Of a stretch of DNA of 64,000 nucleotides, positions 9,552 to 19,045 are shown in pieces (the stretch's first letter is position 1; each line of letters begins with the position of its first letter). Source of the DNA: Crocinitomicaceae bacterium (GTDB lineage: Bacteria > Bacteroidota > Bacteroidia > Flavobacteriales_D > Crocinitomicaceae); contig JAURMI010000003.1 in assembly GCA_030830785.1 (NCBI GenBank), forward strand, positions 124,001 through 188,000, written 5' to 3'. Made by a program: the position numbers and the translations under genes. The notes below the pieces were generated by a model. It was not told the DNA's origin and made no database searches. It saw only the letters and a list, made by a program, of their open reading frames with translations.

Positions 9552-10442
9552 ATGAAACATTTTTTCCTTATTTCACTACTTATCACCTTATTTTCATGTA
9601 GCGGCGAAGATAAAGTCGAATTTAAAAATGACAAGCAACAATATTCATATTTAATGGGTGTAGAATTGGCAAAACCATTCTTAACACAAGACCCATTCAC
9701 TAAAATGGATAAAGAACAAATGATTAAAGGGTTCGAAGTTCCAGTTAAAGAACAGGAACTTGAGAAATACTTTAAAGATTTAGAATTATTACTTGGTCAA
9801 GACGGCAAGAGTTTCAATGAGAAATACATTGTAGAAGGGTCATATGCAGTTGGTAAAATCAATCGGGAGCGTTTTGATAGTTATTTTAAACAGATGGATG
9901 CTTCATCACTAATAGCAAGTGAATATGTAGTGCGAGGTTTTGCCGATGGTCTAAATAAAAAAGATGAAGTAGCTCTTGAGGGGCTAGACCGAAAAAAAAT
10001 TATGGCTGGATTTGAGGTTTTGATGAATCAAAAATATGATAAAATTACAGCCGCTTATAAGGCCGAAGGAGAAGCATTTATGTCTCAAAACAAACAAAAG
10101 AAAGGTGTAATTACAACTGCTACGGGCTTGCAATATATAGTTCTGAAAACAGGAAAAGGCCCGAATCCACGCATGGATTCAAGGGTAAAAATGAGCTACA
10201 CAGGAATGAATATCGATGGTTCTATTTTTGATCAGTCGCCAGAAGGAGAAGGAGTTAGTTTTGGTTTAAATGAGGTCATTGCAGGTTGGACTGAAGGTGT
10301 ACAACTTATGAATGTAGGCACAAAAATTCAACTTTTTGTGCCGCAAGAATTGGGCTATGGTGCTTATCCGCCACAAGGCGCAAATATAAAGCCATATGCC
10401 CCACTTGTATTTGAAATGGAATTATTAGAAATTGAAAAATAA
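9552..10442 (+). CDS. FKBP-type peptidyl-prolyl isomerase, predicted lipoprotein
   Basis: Lipobox-like LFSCSG; FKBP core VKMSYTGMNIDGSIFDQSPEGEGVSFGLNEVIAGWTEGVQLM. Confidence 0.9.
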   Translation: MKHFFLISLLITLFSCSGEDKVEFKNDKQQYSYLMGVELAKPFLTQDPFTKMDKEQMIKGFEVPVKEQELEKYFKDLELLLGQDGKSFNEKYIVEGSYAVGKINRERFDSYFKQMDASSLIASEYVVRGFADGLNKKDEVALEGLDRKKIMAGFEVLMNQKYDKITAAYKAEGEAFMSQNKQKKGVITTATGLQYIVLKTGKGPNPRMDSRVKMSYTGMNIDGSIFDQSPEGEGVSFGLNEVIAGWTEGVQLMNVGTKIQLFVPQELGYGAYPPQGANIKPYAPLVFEMELLEIEK

Positions 10443-10446
10443 TGTC

Positions 10447-11592
10447 ATGAATCGATTGATAAAAGTTTTTGCATTTTTTAGTATTTCCTTAGGTTTTTTG
10501 AATTCATGCCAAGAAGATATTGTCTTGGATGGTGACTTTGTTGAAACTGCTGTTGTGTATGGATTACTCGATCAAGCTGATTCAATACATTTTGTAAAAA
10601 TTACGCGTGCATTTATAGGTCCTGGATCTGCTTTAGACATAGCCAAAATTCCAGATTCAAGTTACTTCGATCAAGTGGAGGCAACAATAAGCGAAGTGTT
10701 AAACGGTCAAATTGTGCGCACTTGGATTCTAAAAGATACGCTTGTTCAAGACAAGGATACGAATGGGTTATTTTATGGTCCGAAGCAAGTTGCCTATTAT
10801 TTCAAAACCCTTCCTACAGGGCCGTTCGAGACAATACAGGCCTCTGTAGATCCGCTTTTAAGTTCTTTAAAACCACTTGCAACTTATCGCTTCAAAGCTA
10901 TCATTAATGGAGGAGAATTTGAAGTGAGTGGAGAGACAGAGCTTGTCCATGGAATGACATCTCCAACAGCTTCTCAAAACTATACTTTTAAATTTGCAAA
11001 CGATCCAGGAGTGTATATTTCAAGTGGCGTTTCCATCTCGAATACGGGCAATGCCCACATAACGAGTGCCCATCTTGATGTCCTATTTAATGAATTTCAA
11101 GGCACTGCATTTAATGAAAAATCATTCAGATGGAAATTGGGTGAAAGTGCAGTTGAACCCTATTCATCTCGTACCTATTCTGCCGTTGGTCGCACTTTTT
11201 ATGATTTAGTTAAAAGTAATGTAAGCAATGACCCAAATATAGATAAACGCACTTTTAAAGCTATTCGCATTATTCTCACAGGAGGTGCAGAGGATCTATA
11301 TAACTACATGAGTGTAAATTCACCGAGCTCAACCTTAGCGCAGAGTAAACCCACGTTTACAAATTTAAGCGTCAGCAACGGGAAGCGTGTAGTGGGTATT
11401 TTTTCGTCTCGACAAACAGTTACTTATTACAAGCCTTTTTATACCTCACCTCAACAAGCCTATATACGTGCAATAGATAAAAAGTCTACGCGTGAACTCT
11501 GCATCGGACCAATTACTGGCTTTCTATTATTTTGCTCGAACCACCCCGGTGATAATATTGTTGGACAAGAAGAATCATTTGCATGTAATTAA
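10447..11592 (+). CDS. DUF4249-like lipoprotein
   Basis: Lipobox LNSCQED, followed by VETAVVYGLLDQADSIHFVKITRAFIGPG as in DUF4249 proteins. ATG at 10447 preferred. Confidence 0.7.
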   Translation: MNRLIKVFAFFSISLGFLNSCQEDIVLDGDFVETAVVYGLLDQADSIHFVKITRAFIGPGSALDIAKIPDSSYFDQVEATISEVLNGQIVRTWILKDTLVQDKDTNGLFYGPKQVAYYFKTLPTGPFETIQASVDPLLSSLKPLATYRFKAIINGGEFEVSGETELVHGMTSPTASQNYTFKFANDPGVYISSGVSISNTGNAHITSAHLDVLFNEFQGTAFNEKSFRWKLGESAVEPYSSRTYSAVGRTFYDLVKSNVSNDPNIDKRTFKAIRIILTGGAEDLYNYMSVNSPSSTLAQSKPTFTNLSVSNGKRVVGIFSSRQTVTYYKPFYTSPQQAYIRAIDKKSTRELCIGPITGFLLFCSNHPGDNIVGQEESFACN

Positions 11593-14076
11593 ATGACTGA
11601 ACGCCAGACCATCTTTGCCGATGTCTTGCTGCCAGTACCAATGCGGCAGGTATTCACCTATCGAATACCTTTTGAATGGAATGATTCAATCGAGGTTGGT
11701 CTGAGGGTTTTGGTCCCTTTTGGAAAAAGTAAAATTATCACAGGAATAGTCACTAAAGTACATGAAGATGTTCCTAAAGAATATCAGGCCAAATATATCG
11801 ATTCAATTCTCGATGAAACAGCGATAATTGGACCGCGTCAATTGGAATTTTGGGAATGGATAAGTGCTTATTATATGGCTCCTATCGGAGATGTTATGAA
11901 TGCTGCACTGCCTGCAAATTTCAAACTTGCAAGTGAAACAAAATATTGTTTACATCCCGATGCACCCACTGATTTGCCAAATTTAAATTCACGCGAAGAA
12001 GAAATCATTGAAATATTAGAGGTTCAAGAATCATTGAGCATTAAAGAGATTGCCGAGCGCATTGGGATAAAGACTATTCAGCCCTACCTAAAAACCTTAT
12101 TACAAGAAAGGCTCATTGCGAGCGCTGATGAGATTCAAAATAGATACACACCAAAAACACAGCTTTTTGTCTTCTTAGACCCCCAATACCAAGACGAAGA
12201 ACAATTGAGTAATTTACTAAGCAACCTGGAGGGGCAAGCACGAGCAGAGAAGCAACTCAAATTATTGTTGCAGTTTATTCAATTAGCCATGCAAGAAGGT
12301 GGGTTACATCAGCCTATTTCTAAGAACCAACTTTTGGATAAAGAAAAAAGCCAAAGTGCCTTGGCAACCTTAGAAAAACATGGTGTGTTTAACATTGAAC
12401 GGCTGCAAATAGATCGATACCAGGGTGTTGGAGAAGCCAAAGGTCCGTTCAAGCCTTTGAGTACTGAACAACAAAAAGTCTTAAATTCTATTGAAAGGGG
12501 TTTTGAGCAAAAATCAGTTTGCTTGTTATATGGAGTAACTGGTTCGGGAAAAACTGAGATTTACGTTCAACTTATTCAGCAATACTTAGATAGGGGAAAA
12601 CAAATTCTTTTTTTAATTCCGGAAATTGCCCTCACCACACAACTTATTAATAGACTTCAGCATTATTTTGGAGATTTAGTTGGGGTGTACCACAGCCGTT
12701 TTAATCAAAATGAACGCATAGAAATTTGGAATCATGTTTTGGCCAATGATCCCAATAAATTTAGAGTCATACTAGGAGCACGCAGTTCTGTATTCTTGCC
12801 ATTTGCAGATTTGGGCCTTGTTATCGTGGATGAGGAGCATGAAGCATCTTTTAAACAATATGACCCCTCTCCTCGCTACAATGCAAGAGATGCAGCAATC
12901 GTTTTAGCAAGTATGCACAATGCCAAAGTACTGCTAGGTTCAGCTACACCCTCACTCGAATCTTTTCAAAATGCAAAACTGGGAAAATATCATTTAGTGG
13001 AGCTTTTAGAACGCTACCAAGGCCTTCAACTCCCAATGATGATGGCCTCTGATTTAAAGAGAGAAAAACGTCTTAAAAATATGCAATCACATTTTTCAAG
13101 TCTTTTACTCGAAGAAATGAAAATTGCCCTGGCCAAAAATGAACAAATCATACTTTTTCAAAACCGGCGCGGGTATACCCCTATTTGGTCTTGTGAGGTT
13201 TGTGCTTGGACACCTCGTTGTGAATACTGCGATGTGAGCTTGACCTATCACAAACAAAGCAATTTACTCAAATGTCATTATTGTAGTTTTACCACCCCTC
13301 CTGTAGGCTCTTGTACGAATTGTGGCAGTAACAGATTGCGCATGATTGGTTTTGGCACCGAGAAGATTGAAGATGAGCTACAACTCATCTTTCCCAATAC
13401 AGTATTTAAAAGAATGGACCACGACAGTACGCGTTCAAAAAATTCTTATGAGCAAATTATCAATGATTTTTCTCAGCGTAAAGTCGATGTGCTCATCGGC
13501 ACCCAAATGGTGACCAAAGGCTTAGACTTTGATCACGTTTCGTTAGTAGGTATTTTGGACGCTGATATGCTTCTCAATAGACCAGATTTTCGAGCTTATG
13601 AACGCGCTTATCAACTTATGTCGCAAGTAGCAGGTAGGGCCGGCCGAAAAGAAAAACAAGGAAAAGTGGTTATTCAAAGTGCTCAGGTGGAGCATTGGGT
13701 ATTGGAACGTATTATGGCACATGACTTTTTAGGATTTTATGAGGTTGAAATAGAAGAGAGAGAACGCTTTTTTTATCCACCTTTTTATAAGATTATTCAA
13801 TTTACGCTAAAACACCAAAAGGAAGAACTAATCAATGAAGCCGCGCAATACTTTGCCGATGAACTAAAAAAAATATTTAAGGAGCGGGTACTAGGACCTG
13901 AATTTCCAATAATTAAGCGAATTCAAAATAAATTTCTTAAAGAAATCAAATTGAAAATTGAACGTGGTGCACCCGATAAAAAAGTTAAAGCACGTATTTT
14001 GCAAGAGATCGATTCTTTTTATCAAAATGTTCAGTTCAAAAGTATTCAGATAAGTATTGATGTCGATCCGATGTAA
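11593..14076 (+). CDS. priA: Primosomal replication protein N' (PriA helicase)
   Basis: LLYGVTGSGKTEIYVQLI Walker A, VDEEHEASFKQYDPSPRYNARDAA, Zn-binding CEVCAWTPRCEYCDVSLTYHK..CHYC..C.NCG. Confidence 0.97.
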   Translation: MTERQTIFADVLLPVPMRQVFTYRIPFEWNDSIEVGLRVLVPFGKSKIITGIVTKVHEDVPKEYQAKYIDSILDETAIIGPRQLEFWEWISAYYMAPIGDVMNAALPANFKLASETKYCLHPDAPTDLPNLNSREEEIIEILEVQESLSIKEIAERIGIKTIQPYLKTLLQERLIASADEIQNRYTPKTQLFVFLDPQYQDEEQLSNLLSNLEGQARAEKQLKLLLQFIQLAMQEGGLHQPISKNQLLDKEKSQSALATLEKHGVFNIERLQIDRYQGVGEAKGPFKPLSTEQQKVLNSIERGFEQKSVCLLYGVTGSGKTEIYVQLIQQYLDRGKQILFLIPEIALTTQLINRLQHYFGDLVGVYHSRFNQNERIEIWNHVLANDPNKFRVILGARSSVFLPFADLGLVIVDEEHEASFKQYDPSPRYNARDAAIVLASMHNAKVLLGSATPSLESFQNAKLGKYHLVELLERYQGLQLPMMMASDLKREKRLKNMQSHFSSLLLEEMKIALAKNEQIILFQNRRGYTPIWSCEVCAWTPRCEYCDVSLTYHKQSNLLKCHYCSFTTPPVGSCTNCGSNRLRMIGFGTEKIEDELQLIFPNTVFKRMDHDSTRSKNSYEQIINDFSQRKVDVLIGTQMVTKGLDFDHVSLVGILDADMLLNRPDFRAYERAYQLMSQVAGRAGRKEKQGKVVIQSAQVEHWVLERIMAHDFLGFYEVEIEERERFFYPPFYKIIQFTLKHQKEELINEAAQYFADELKKIFKERVLGPEFPIIKRIQNKFLKEIKLKIERGAPDKKVKARILQEIDSFYQNVQFKSIQISIDVDPM

Positions 14077-14079
14077 AAC

Positions 14080-14108
14080 AAAAAAGGAACCTTGCGGTTC
14101 CTTTTTTT
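14080..14108. terminator. Bidirectional rho-independent terminator between priA and rpoD
   Basis: AAAAAAGGAACC-TTGC-GGTTCCTTTTTTT between convergent genes. Confidence 0.85.
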
Positions 14109-14109
14109 A

Positions 14110-14979
14110 TTAGCCTAAGTAGCTTTTCAGTACTTTATTTTTGTTGGTGTGTTTTAGTCGGCGAATGGCCTTTTCTTTAATTTGACGCACACGCTCGCGG
14201 GTAAGTTCAAATTTGTCACCTATTTCTTCTAAAGACAACGGCGCCTTTCCATCTAAGCCATAAAACATACTTATCACTTCACTTTCCCGAGGAGTAAGAC
14301 TTGTAAGCGAACGACGAATATCTGATCGCAAAGACTCTAAAGTAAGGTTTGCTTCAGGACCAGGCAGCGAATCACCCTGCATCACATCGTACATTGTTGA
14401 AGTCGTTTCATCACCTTCTATTAAAGGAGCATCCATAGAAATATGACGCCCATTTTGAGAAAGCGTTTGTTTCACCTCTTCAGGCGTAACATTTAAAAAC
14501 TCAGCAAGCTCATCAGCACTAGGTGGACGCTCAAATTTTTGTTCTAATTCAGAATAGGCCCTGTTTATTTTATTGATATTGCCTATCTTATTTAATGGTA
14601 AGCGCACTATACGCGCTTGCTCGGCAAGTGCTTGTAAAATAGACTGACGAATCCACCAAACCGCATAAGAAATAAATTTAAAACCTCGCGTTTCATCAAA
14701 TCGCTCTGCTGCTTTAATCAAACCTAGATTTCCTTCATTTATTAAATCTGGAAGTGCCAATCCTTGATTCTGATACTGTTTTGCTACCGAGACAACAAAA
14801 CGAAGATTCGCCTTGGTAAGTCTCTCAAGAGCAATTCGATCTCCGGCTTTAATTTTTCGAGCGAGCTCTACTTCTTCATCGGCCGTAATCAGGTCCACTC
14901 GACCTATTTCTTGTAAATATTTGTCTAAAGATGCGGTCTCCCGATTGGTGACCTGTTTTGCTATTTTTAATTGCCTCAT
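14110..14979 (-). CDS. rpoD: Primary RNA polymerase sigma factor (RpoD/SigA, short Bacteroidetes type)
   Basis: [37 protein letters not shown] and [19 protein letters not shown]. Confidence 0.95.
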   Translation of the reverse strand: MRQLKIAKQVTNRETASLDKYLQEIGRVDLITADEEVELARKIKAGDRIALERLTKANLRFVVSVAKQYQNQGLALPDLINEGNLGLIKAAERFDETRGFKFISYAVWWIRQSILQALAEQARIVRLPLNKIGNINKINRAYSELEQKFERPPSADELAEFLNVTPEEVKQTLSQNGRHISMDAPLIEGDETTSTMYDVMQGDSLPGPEANLTLESLRSDIRRSLTSLTPRESEVISMFYGLDGKAPLSLEEIGDKFELTRERVRQIKEKAIRRLKHTNKNKVLKSYLG

Positions 14980-15192
14980 ATTATTTTATTGCTTTCCCTT
15001 CTACTCTAAAAATTGAGAAAGGTTCGAGTTGAACGCGTTTTTTTTTTAATTGTTACGTATGTTTTTTTCAAATGACCAATTTCACTGCATATTTTACTTA
15101 ATTCAATGAAAATTTATTTTGCGTTTTTTCATTAAATAAGCCCTTTAAAACTGCCTAAAGAATTATTTTCAATCTGCCTGCGTTCATACATT

Positions 15193-15573
15193 ATGTCATT
15201 TATTTTACAACATCGTTACTGCCGTGAATGTGGTGGAGGGCTTAAAGGAAGAAAAGATCAAAAATTTTGTAATGATTATTGTCGCAACAGATTTAATAAC
15301 CGCAAGAATCGTATAGAATTGGCAGGACAACGCAAAGTCAATCAAATATTATTGAAAAACAAAAAAATCATAGCCCATATGCTTTTGAAAGAAAAAAAAA
15401 GAAAAATTCGCGAATTGGATTTATTTAAAGAAGGGTTTAATTTTTTATATCATACCCATCTAAAAAAAACCAAAAACGGACGAACATATATATTTTGTTA
15501 TGAATTTGGTTACATTCAATTAGCAGATGAATACCTAATTTTAGTGCATTGGGATAATTTTAAATTCAAATGA
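15193..15573 (+). CDS. Small basic zinc-ribbon/treble-clef-like protein of unknown function
   Basis: CxxC...CxxxC pattern (CRECGGGLKGRKDQKFCNDYCR) followed by a Lys/Arg-rich helix; overlaps the next gene by 4 nt. Confidence 0.65.
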   Translation: MSFILQHRYCRECGGGLKGRKDQKFCNDYCRNRFNNRKNRIELAGQRKVNQILLKNKKIIAHMLLKEKKRKIRELDLFKEGFNFLYHTHLKKTKNGRTYIFCYEFGYIQLADEYLILVHWDNFKFK

Positions 15574-16406
15574 AAATCAAACGAAGTTCATATTTTGGAG
15601 CTTTAGGACGTGAAAGTCTCTATGAAATTAGCATGAATGCTGACCACAGCGAACTGATACTTTTTATTCATGGCTTTATGGGCTTTATGGATTGGGGTTC
15701 ATGGCATTTGGTTAGCGACTATTTTACACAAAATGGATTTGACTTCTGCCGTTTTAATCATTCACACAATGGTTGCACAATAGACAAGCCATCTGAATTC
15801 TTAGATTTTGGAGCATTTCAATCCAATACTTATTCCAAAGAATTGGCCGATATTGATTCAATATTAAATCACATTGCTGCCAACCATAAAACTTATGATA
15901 AAATACATCTGATTGGTCATTCTCGCGGAGGCGCAATGGCCATCTTAGCTGCACATCATTGGAAGGAGCATGGGCAATTGGGACAAATTTGTACTTGGGC
16001 AGCAATCAGTGATATTGAACGTCGTTTTCCAGTGGGAAATGAATTAATCCAATGGCAAAAAAGTGGTGTCAGGTACATTGAAAATGGACGAACCTTACAA
16101 GAACTACCTCAGCTTTTTGAAATTTATACTGACTATATCGAAAACAAAACAAAACTAGATGTAATTAAGGCAGCAAAATCCCTAGCTGATAAATTACATG
16201 TTTTCCATGGGAGTAAAGACTTAAGTGTGCCCAAGACGGAGGCCTTTGAGCTTGCGAGTGTTGCTAATTCTCAAGCCCATATCATTGAGGGGGCAGACCA
16301 TGTATTTGGATCTAGACATCCTTGGAAAAAAAAATCAATGCCTGAGTATCTCCAAAAATTGTGTCAGCACACACTTTACTTTTTGAAAATGAAAAAAGCC
16401 AGCTAA
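15570..16406 (+). CDS. Alpha/beta hydrolase
   Basis: LFIHGFMGFMDWGSWH, nucleophile elbow IGHSRGGAMA, late HVFGSRHPW. Confidence 0.85.
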   Translation: MKIKRSSYFGALGRESLYEISMNADHSELILFIHGFMGFMDWGSWHLVSDYFTQNGFDFCRFNHSHNGCTIDKPSEFLDFGAFQSNTYSKELADIDSILNHIAANHKTYDKIHLIGHSRGGAMAILAAHHWKEHGQLGQICTWAAISDIERRFPVGNELIQWQKSGVRYIENGRTLQELPQLFEIYTDYIENKTKLDVIKAAKSLADKLHVFHGSKDLSVPKTEAFELASVANSQAHIIEGADHVFGSRHPWKKKSMPEYLQKLCQHTLYFLKMKKAS

Positions 16407-16419
16407 ACTGGCTTTTTTA
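16391..16419. terminator. Bidirectional terminator shared by the hydrolase gene (+) and tRNA-His (-)
   Basis: AAAAAAGCCAG-CTAAA-CTGGCTTTTTT; the hydrolase TAA stop (16404-16406) lies in the hairpin loop. Confidence 0.85.
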
Positions 16420-16420
16420 G

Positions 16421-16495
<75 letters not shown>

Positions 16496-16508
16496 ATTTT
16501 GGTGGGTG

Positions 16509-16516
16509 CAAATATA
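16509..16516 (-). promoter_or_regulatory. Bacteroidetes-type -7 element upstream of tRNA-His
   Basis: TATATTTG (TAnnTTTG) on the minus strand 13 nt before the tRNA 5' end; no convincing -33 TTTG. Confidence 0.5.
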
Positions 16517-16589
16517 TGAAATCTTCTTGATATCTTAAAACAACCTTGCTGATTTTAAGATGTGAAAAACTTGATTTAAATTAAAAAAA

Positions 16590-17750
16590 TTACAAGGTCC
16601 CGCGGTGTTCTTGTTCGCGTTCAATGGCTTCAAATAGCGCTTTAAAATTTCCTTTCCCGAAGGATTGGGCACCCTTTCTTTGAATTATTTCAAAAAACAT
16701 TGTCGGGCGATCCACAACCGGTTTAGTAAAAAGTTGTAACAAATAACCTTCGTCGTCACGATCAATAAGAATGCCGTGTGATTTTAACACCTCCACATCT
16801 TCGTCAATTGCACCAACGCGCTCTAATAAATCGTCGTAATAGGTTTCAGGAACATATAAAAACTCCACCCCGCGGTCGCGCATGGCACTTACAGTCGAAA
16901 CAATATCATTAGTGGCCACAGCGATGTGTTGTACCCCAGGACCATTATAAAAATCGATATACTCTTCTATTTGTGATTTCTTTTTACCTTCTGCAGGTTC
17001 ATTAATCGGAAATTTTATTCTGCCGTTCCCATTTGACATTACCTTAGACATCAGGGCAGTGTATTCAGTTGAGATATCCTTGTCATCAAAAGAAACAATT
17101 TGAGCAAAGCCCATTACTTTACCATAGAACTCGACCCAGTCATTCATTTGGTTCCAACCAACATTGCCCACCATATGGTCGATAAATTTTAGTCCGACAG
17201 GGGCGGGATTGTAATGAGATTCCCATTTTTTATAACCAGGGAGAAAAACACCATTGTAATTTTTTCGCTCAACAAAAATGTGCACGGTCTCTCCATATGT
17301 GTAAATACCGGAGCGAACCACCCAACCTTCTGCATCTTCTTCTCGGATTGGTTCCATATATGGCTTGGCTCCTCTTTTGGTTGTTTCTTCAAATGCCTTT
17401 GTCGCATCTTCAACCCATAGGGCAACCACTTTTACGCCATCGCCATGTTTATCGATGTGCTCATTGAGTGGGCCACCCTCTTGCAGCGGCGTTGTAAGCA
17501 CTAATCGAATTTTATCTTGTTTTAAGACATAGGAAACGCGGTCTTTCATGCCAGTTTCAAGACCAGCATAGGCCTCAGATTGAAATCCAAAAGCTGTTTT
17601 ATAGTAAAGTGCACTCTGTTTTGCATTGCCCACATACAACTCGACATAATCCGTTCCTAGTAGGGGCAAAAAATCTTCAGCATCGTTAAAAATCTTTTCG
17701 AGGCTGTAGTCATAGTTTTGGATTTCTTTGAGGTTTTTAATCTCTGCCAT
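16590..17750 (-). CDS. hppD: 4-hydroxyphenylpyruvate dioxygenase
   Basis: VELYVGNAKQSALYYKTAFGF, FIDHMVGNV, GVQHIAVATNDIV and FFEIIQRKGAQSFGKGNFKALFEAIEREQ. ATG at 17750 preferred over the TTG at 17768. Confidence 0.96.
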   Translation of the reverse strand: MAEIKNLKEIQNYDYSLEKIFNDAEDFLPLLGTDYVELYVGNAKQSALYYKTAFGFQSEAYAGLETGMKDRVSYVLKQDKIRLVLTTPLQEGGPLNEHIDKHGDGVKVVALWVEDATKAFEETTKRGAKPYMEPIREEDAEGWVVRSGIYTYGETVHIFVERKNYNGVFLPGYKKWESHYNPAPVGLKFIDHMVGNVGWNQMNDWVEFYGKVMGFAQIVSFDDKDISTEYTALMSKVMSNGNGRIKFPINEPAEGKKKSQIEEYIDFYNGPGVQHIAVATNDIVSTVSAMRDRGVEFLYVPETYYDDLLERVGAIDEDVEVLKSHGILIDRDDEGYLLQLFTKPVVDRPTMFFEIIQRKGAQSFGKGNFKALFEAIEREQEHRGTL

Positions 17751-17790
17751 GTTGTTGATTTTTTTCAAAATTAGGTATTAATACCGATTT

Positions 17791-18948
17791 TTAGTGCTGC
17801 CAGGAGAACATATAGTCTGGTACTTCCATTTCTAAGGCCCGTTTTGTAAGCGACAGCGGCTTAAAGGTATCTACCATTACAGCTAATTCTTGGGTTTCGG
17901 TTTTTCCAATACTTCGTTCATAGGCTCCTGGATGTGGCCCATGTGGAATTCCTGCCGGATGTAAGGTAATTTGACCTTTTTCAATGTTATTGCGACTCAT
18001 GAAATCTCCGTCAACATAATAAAGCACCTCATCGGAATCAATATTTGAATGATTGTATGGTGCTGGAATAGATTGTGGATGATAATCATAAAGACGAGGC
18101 ACGAATGAGCAGATTACAAAAGCTGCAGTCTCAAAAGTTTGATGCACCGGCGGTGGTTGGTGAATTCTACCTGTAATGGGTTCGAAATCGTGAATAGAAA
18201 AAGCATAGGGATAATTATAGCCGTCCCAGCCAATTAAATTAAATGGGTGATGGGCATATATATATTCATACAAAACATCCTGTTTTTTAATTTTCAAAAG
18301 AAAATCACCTGTTTGATTTATGGTTAATAGTTCAGATGGAGTGCGTAGGTCGCGTTCACAATAAGGTGAATGCTCCAAGAGTTGACCAAACCAATTGCGA
18401 TATCGTTTGGGTGTGTATACTGGATGAAAGGATTGAATAATAAATAATCGGTTGTCACTCGAAGAGAATTTTAATTGATAAATCATTCCACGAGGAATGA
18501 CAAGGTAATCTCCATAAGCAAATTCAATGTTACCCATCTGAGTAAGCAAGGTTCCAGATCCTTTATGAATAAAAATTACTTCATCGGCATCGGCATTCTT
18601 ATAAAAATAATCATGCATGCTTTGCGTTGGAGCAGCAAGTTCAATGTAAACATCTGAATTGACCAAAACAGGTACACGACTTTCTAAATAATCAGCATTT
18701 GGTTTTAAATCAAAACCGTTAAAACTGCGCATTAACATGTTCTTTTGAACACCTATTTCTGGAGCAATATTTTTTTGATTTCCAACGGATTTGACTACTG
18801 TTGGTGGTTGGAGATGATATAAAAGTGAAGACATCCCATCGAATCCAATAGTGCCAAACAATTGTTCGTGATAAAGTGAGCCATCTGGTTGCCTAAAGGC
18901 TGTATGACGTTTATTTGGAATTTGACCTAGCTTTTTATAAAAAGGCAT
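17791..18948 (-). CDS. hmgA: Homogentisate 1,2-dioxygenase
   Basis: GNIEFAYGDYLVIPRGMIYQ, GWDGYNYPYAFSIHDFEPITGRIHQPPPVHQTFE and HPAGIPHGPHPG. Confidence 0.92.
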   Translation of the reverse strand: MPFYKKLGQIPNKRHTAFRQPDGSLYHEQLFGTIGFDGMSSLLYHLQPPTVVKSVGNQKNIAPEIGVQKNMLMRSFNGFDLKPNADYLESRVPVLVNSDVYIELAAPTQSMHDYFYKNADADEVIFIHKGSGTLLTQMGNIEFAYGDYLVIPRGMIYQLKFSSSDNRLFIIQSFHPVYTPKRYRNWFGQLLEHSPYCERDLRTPSELLTINQTGDFLLKIKKQDVLYEYIYAHHPFNLIGWDGYNYPYAFSIHDFEPITGRIHQPPPVHQTFETAAFVICSFVPRLYDYHPQSIPAPYNHSNIDSDEVLYYVDGDFMSRNNIEKGQITLHPAGIPHGPHPGAYERSIGKTETQELAVMVDTFKPLSLTKRALEMEVPDYMFSWQH

Positions 18949-19045
18949 AATGCAAGATTTTATTTTTCAAAACTACTCCAATCATTGAATTGAACAAGAA
19001 ATTTTTATCAGTTTTCGTACTTTTGCTACTCATCAAGTCTACAGA

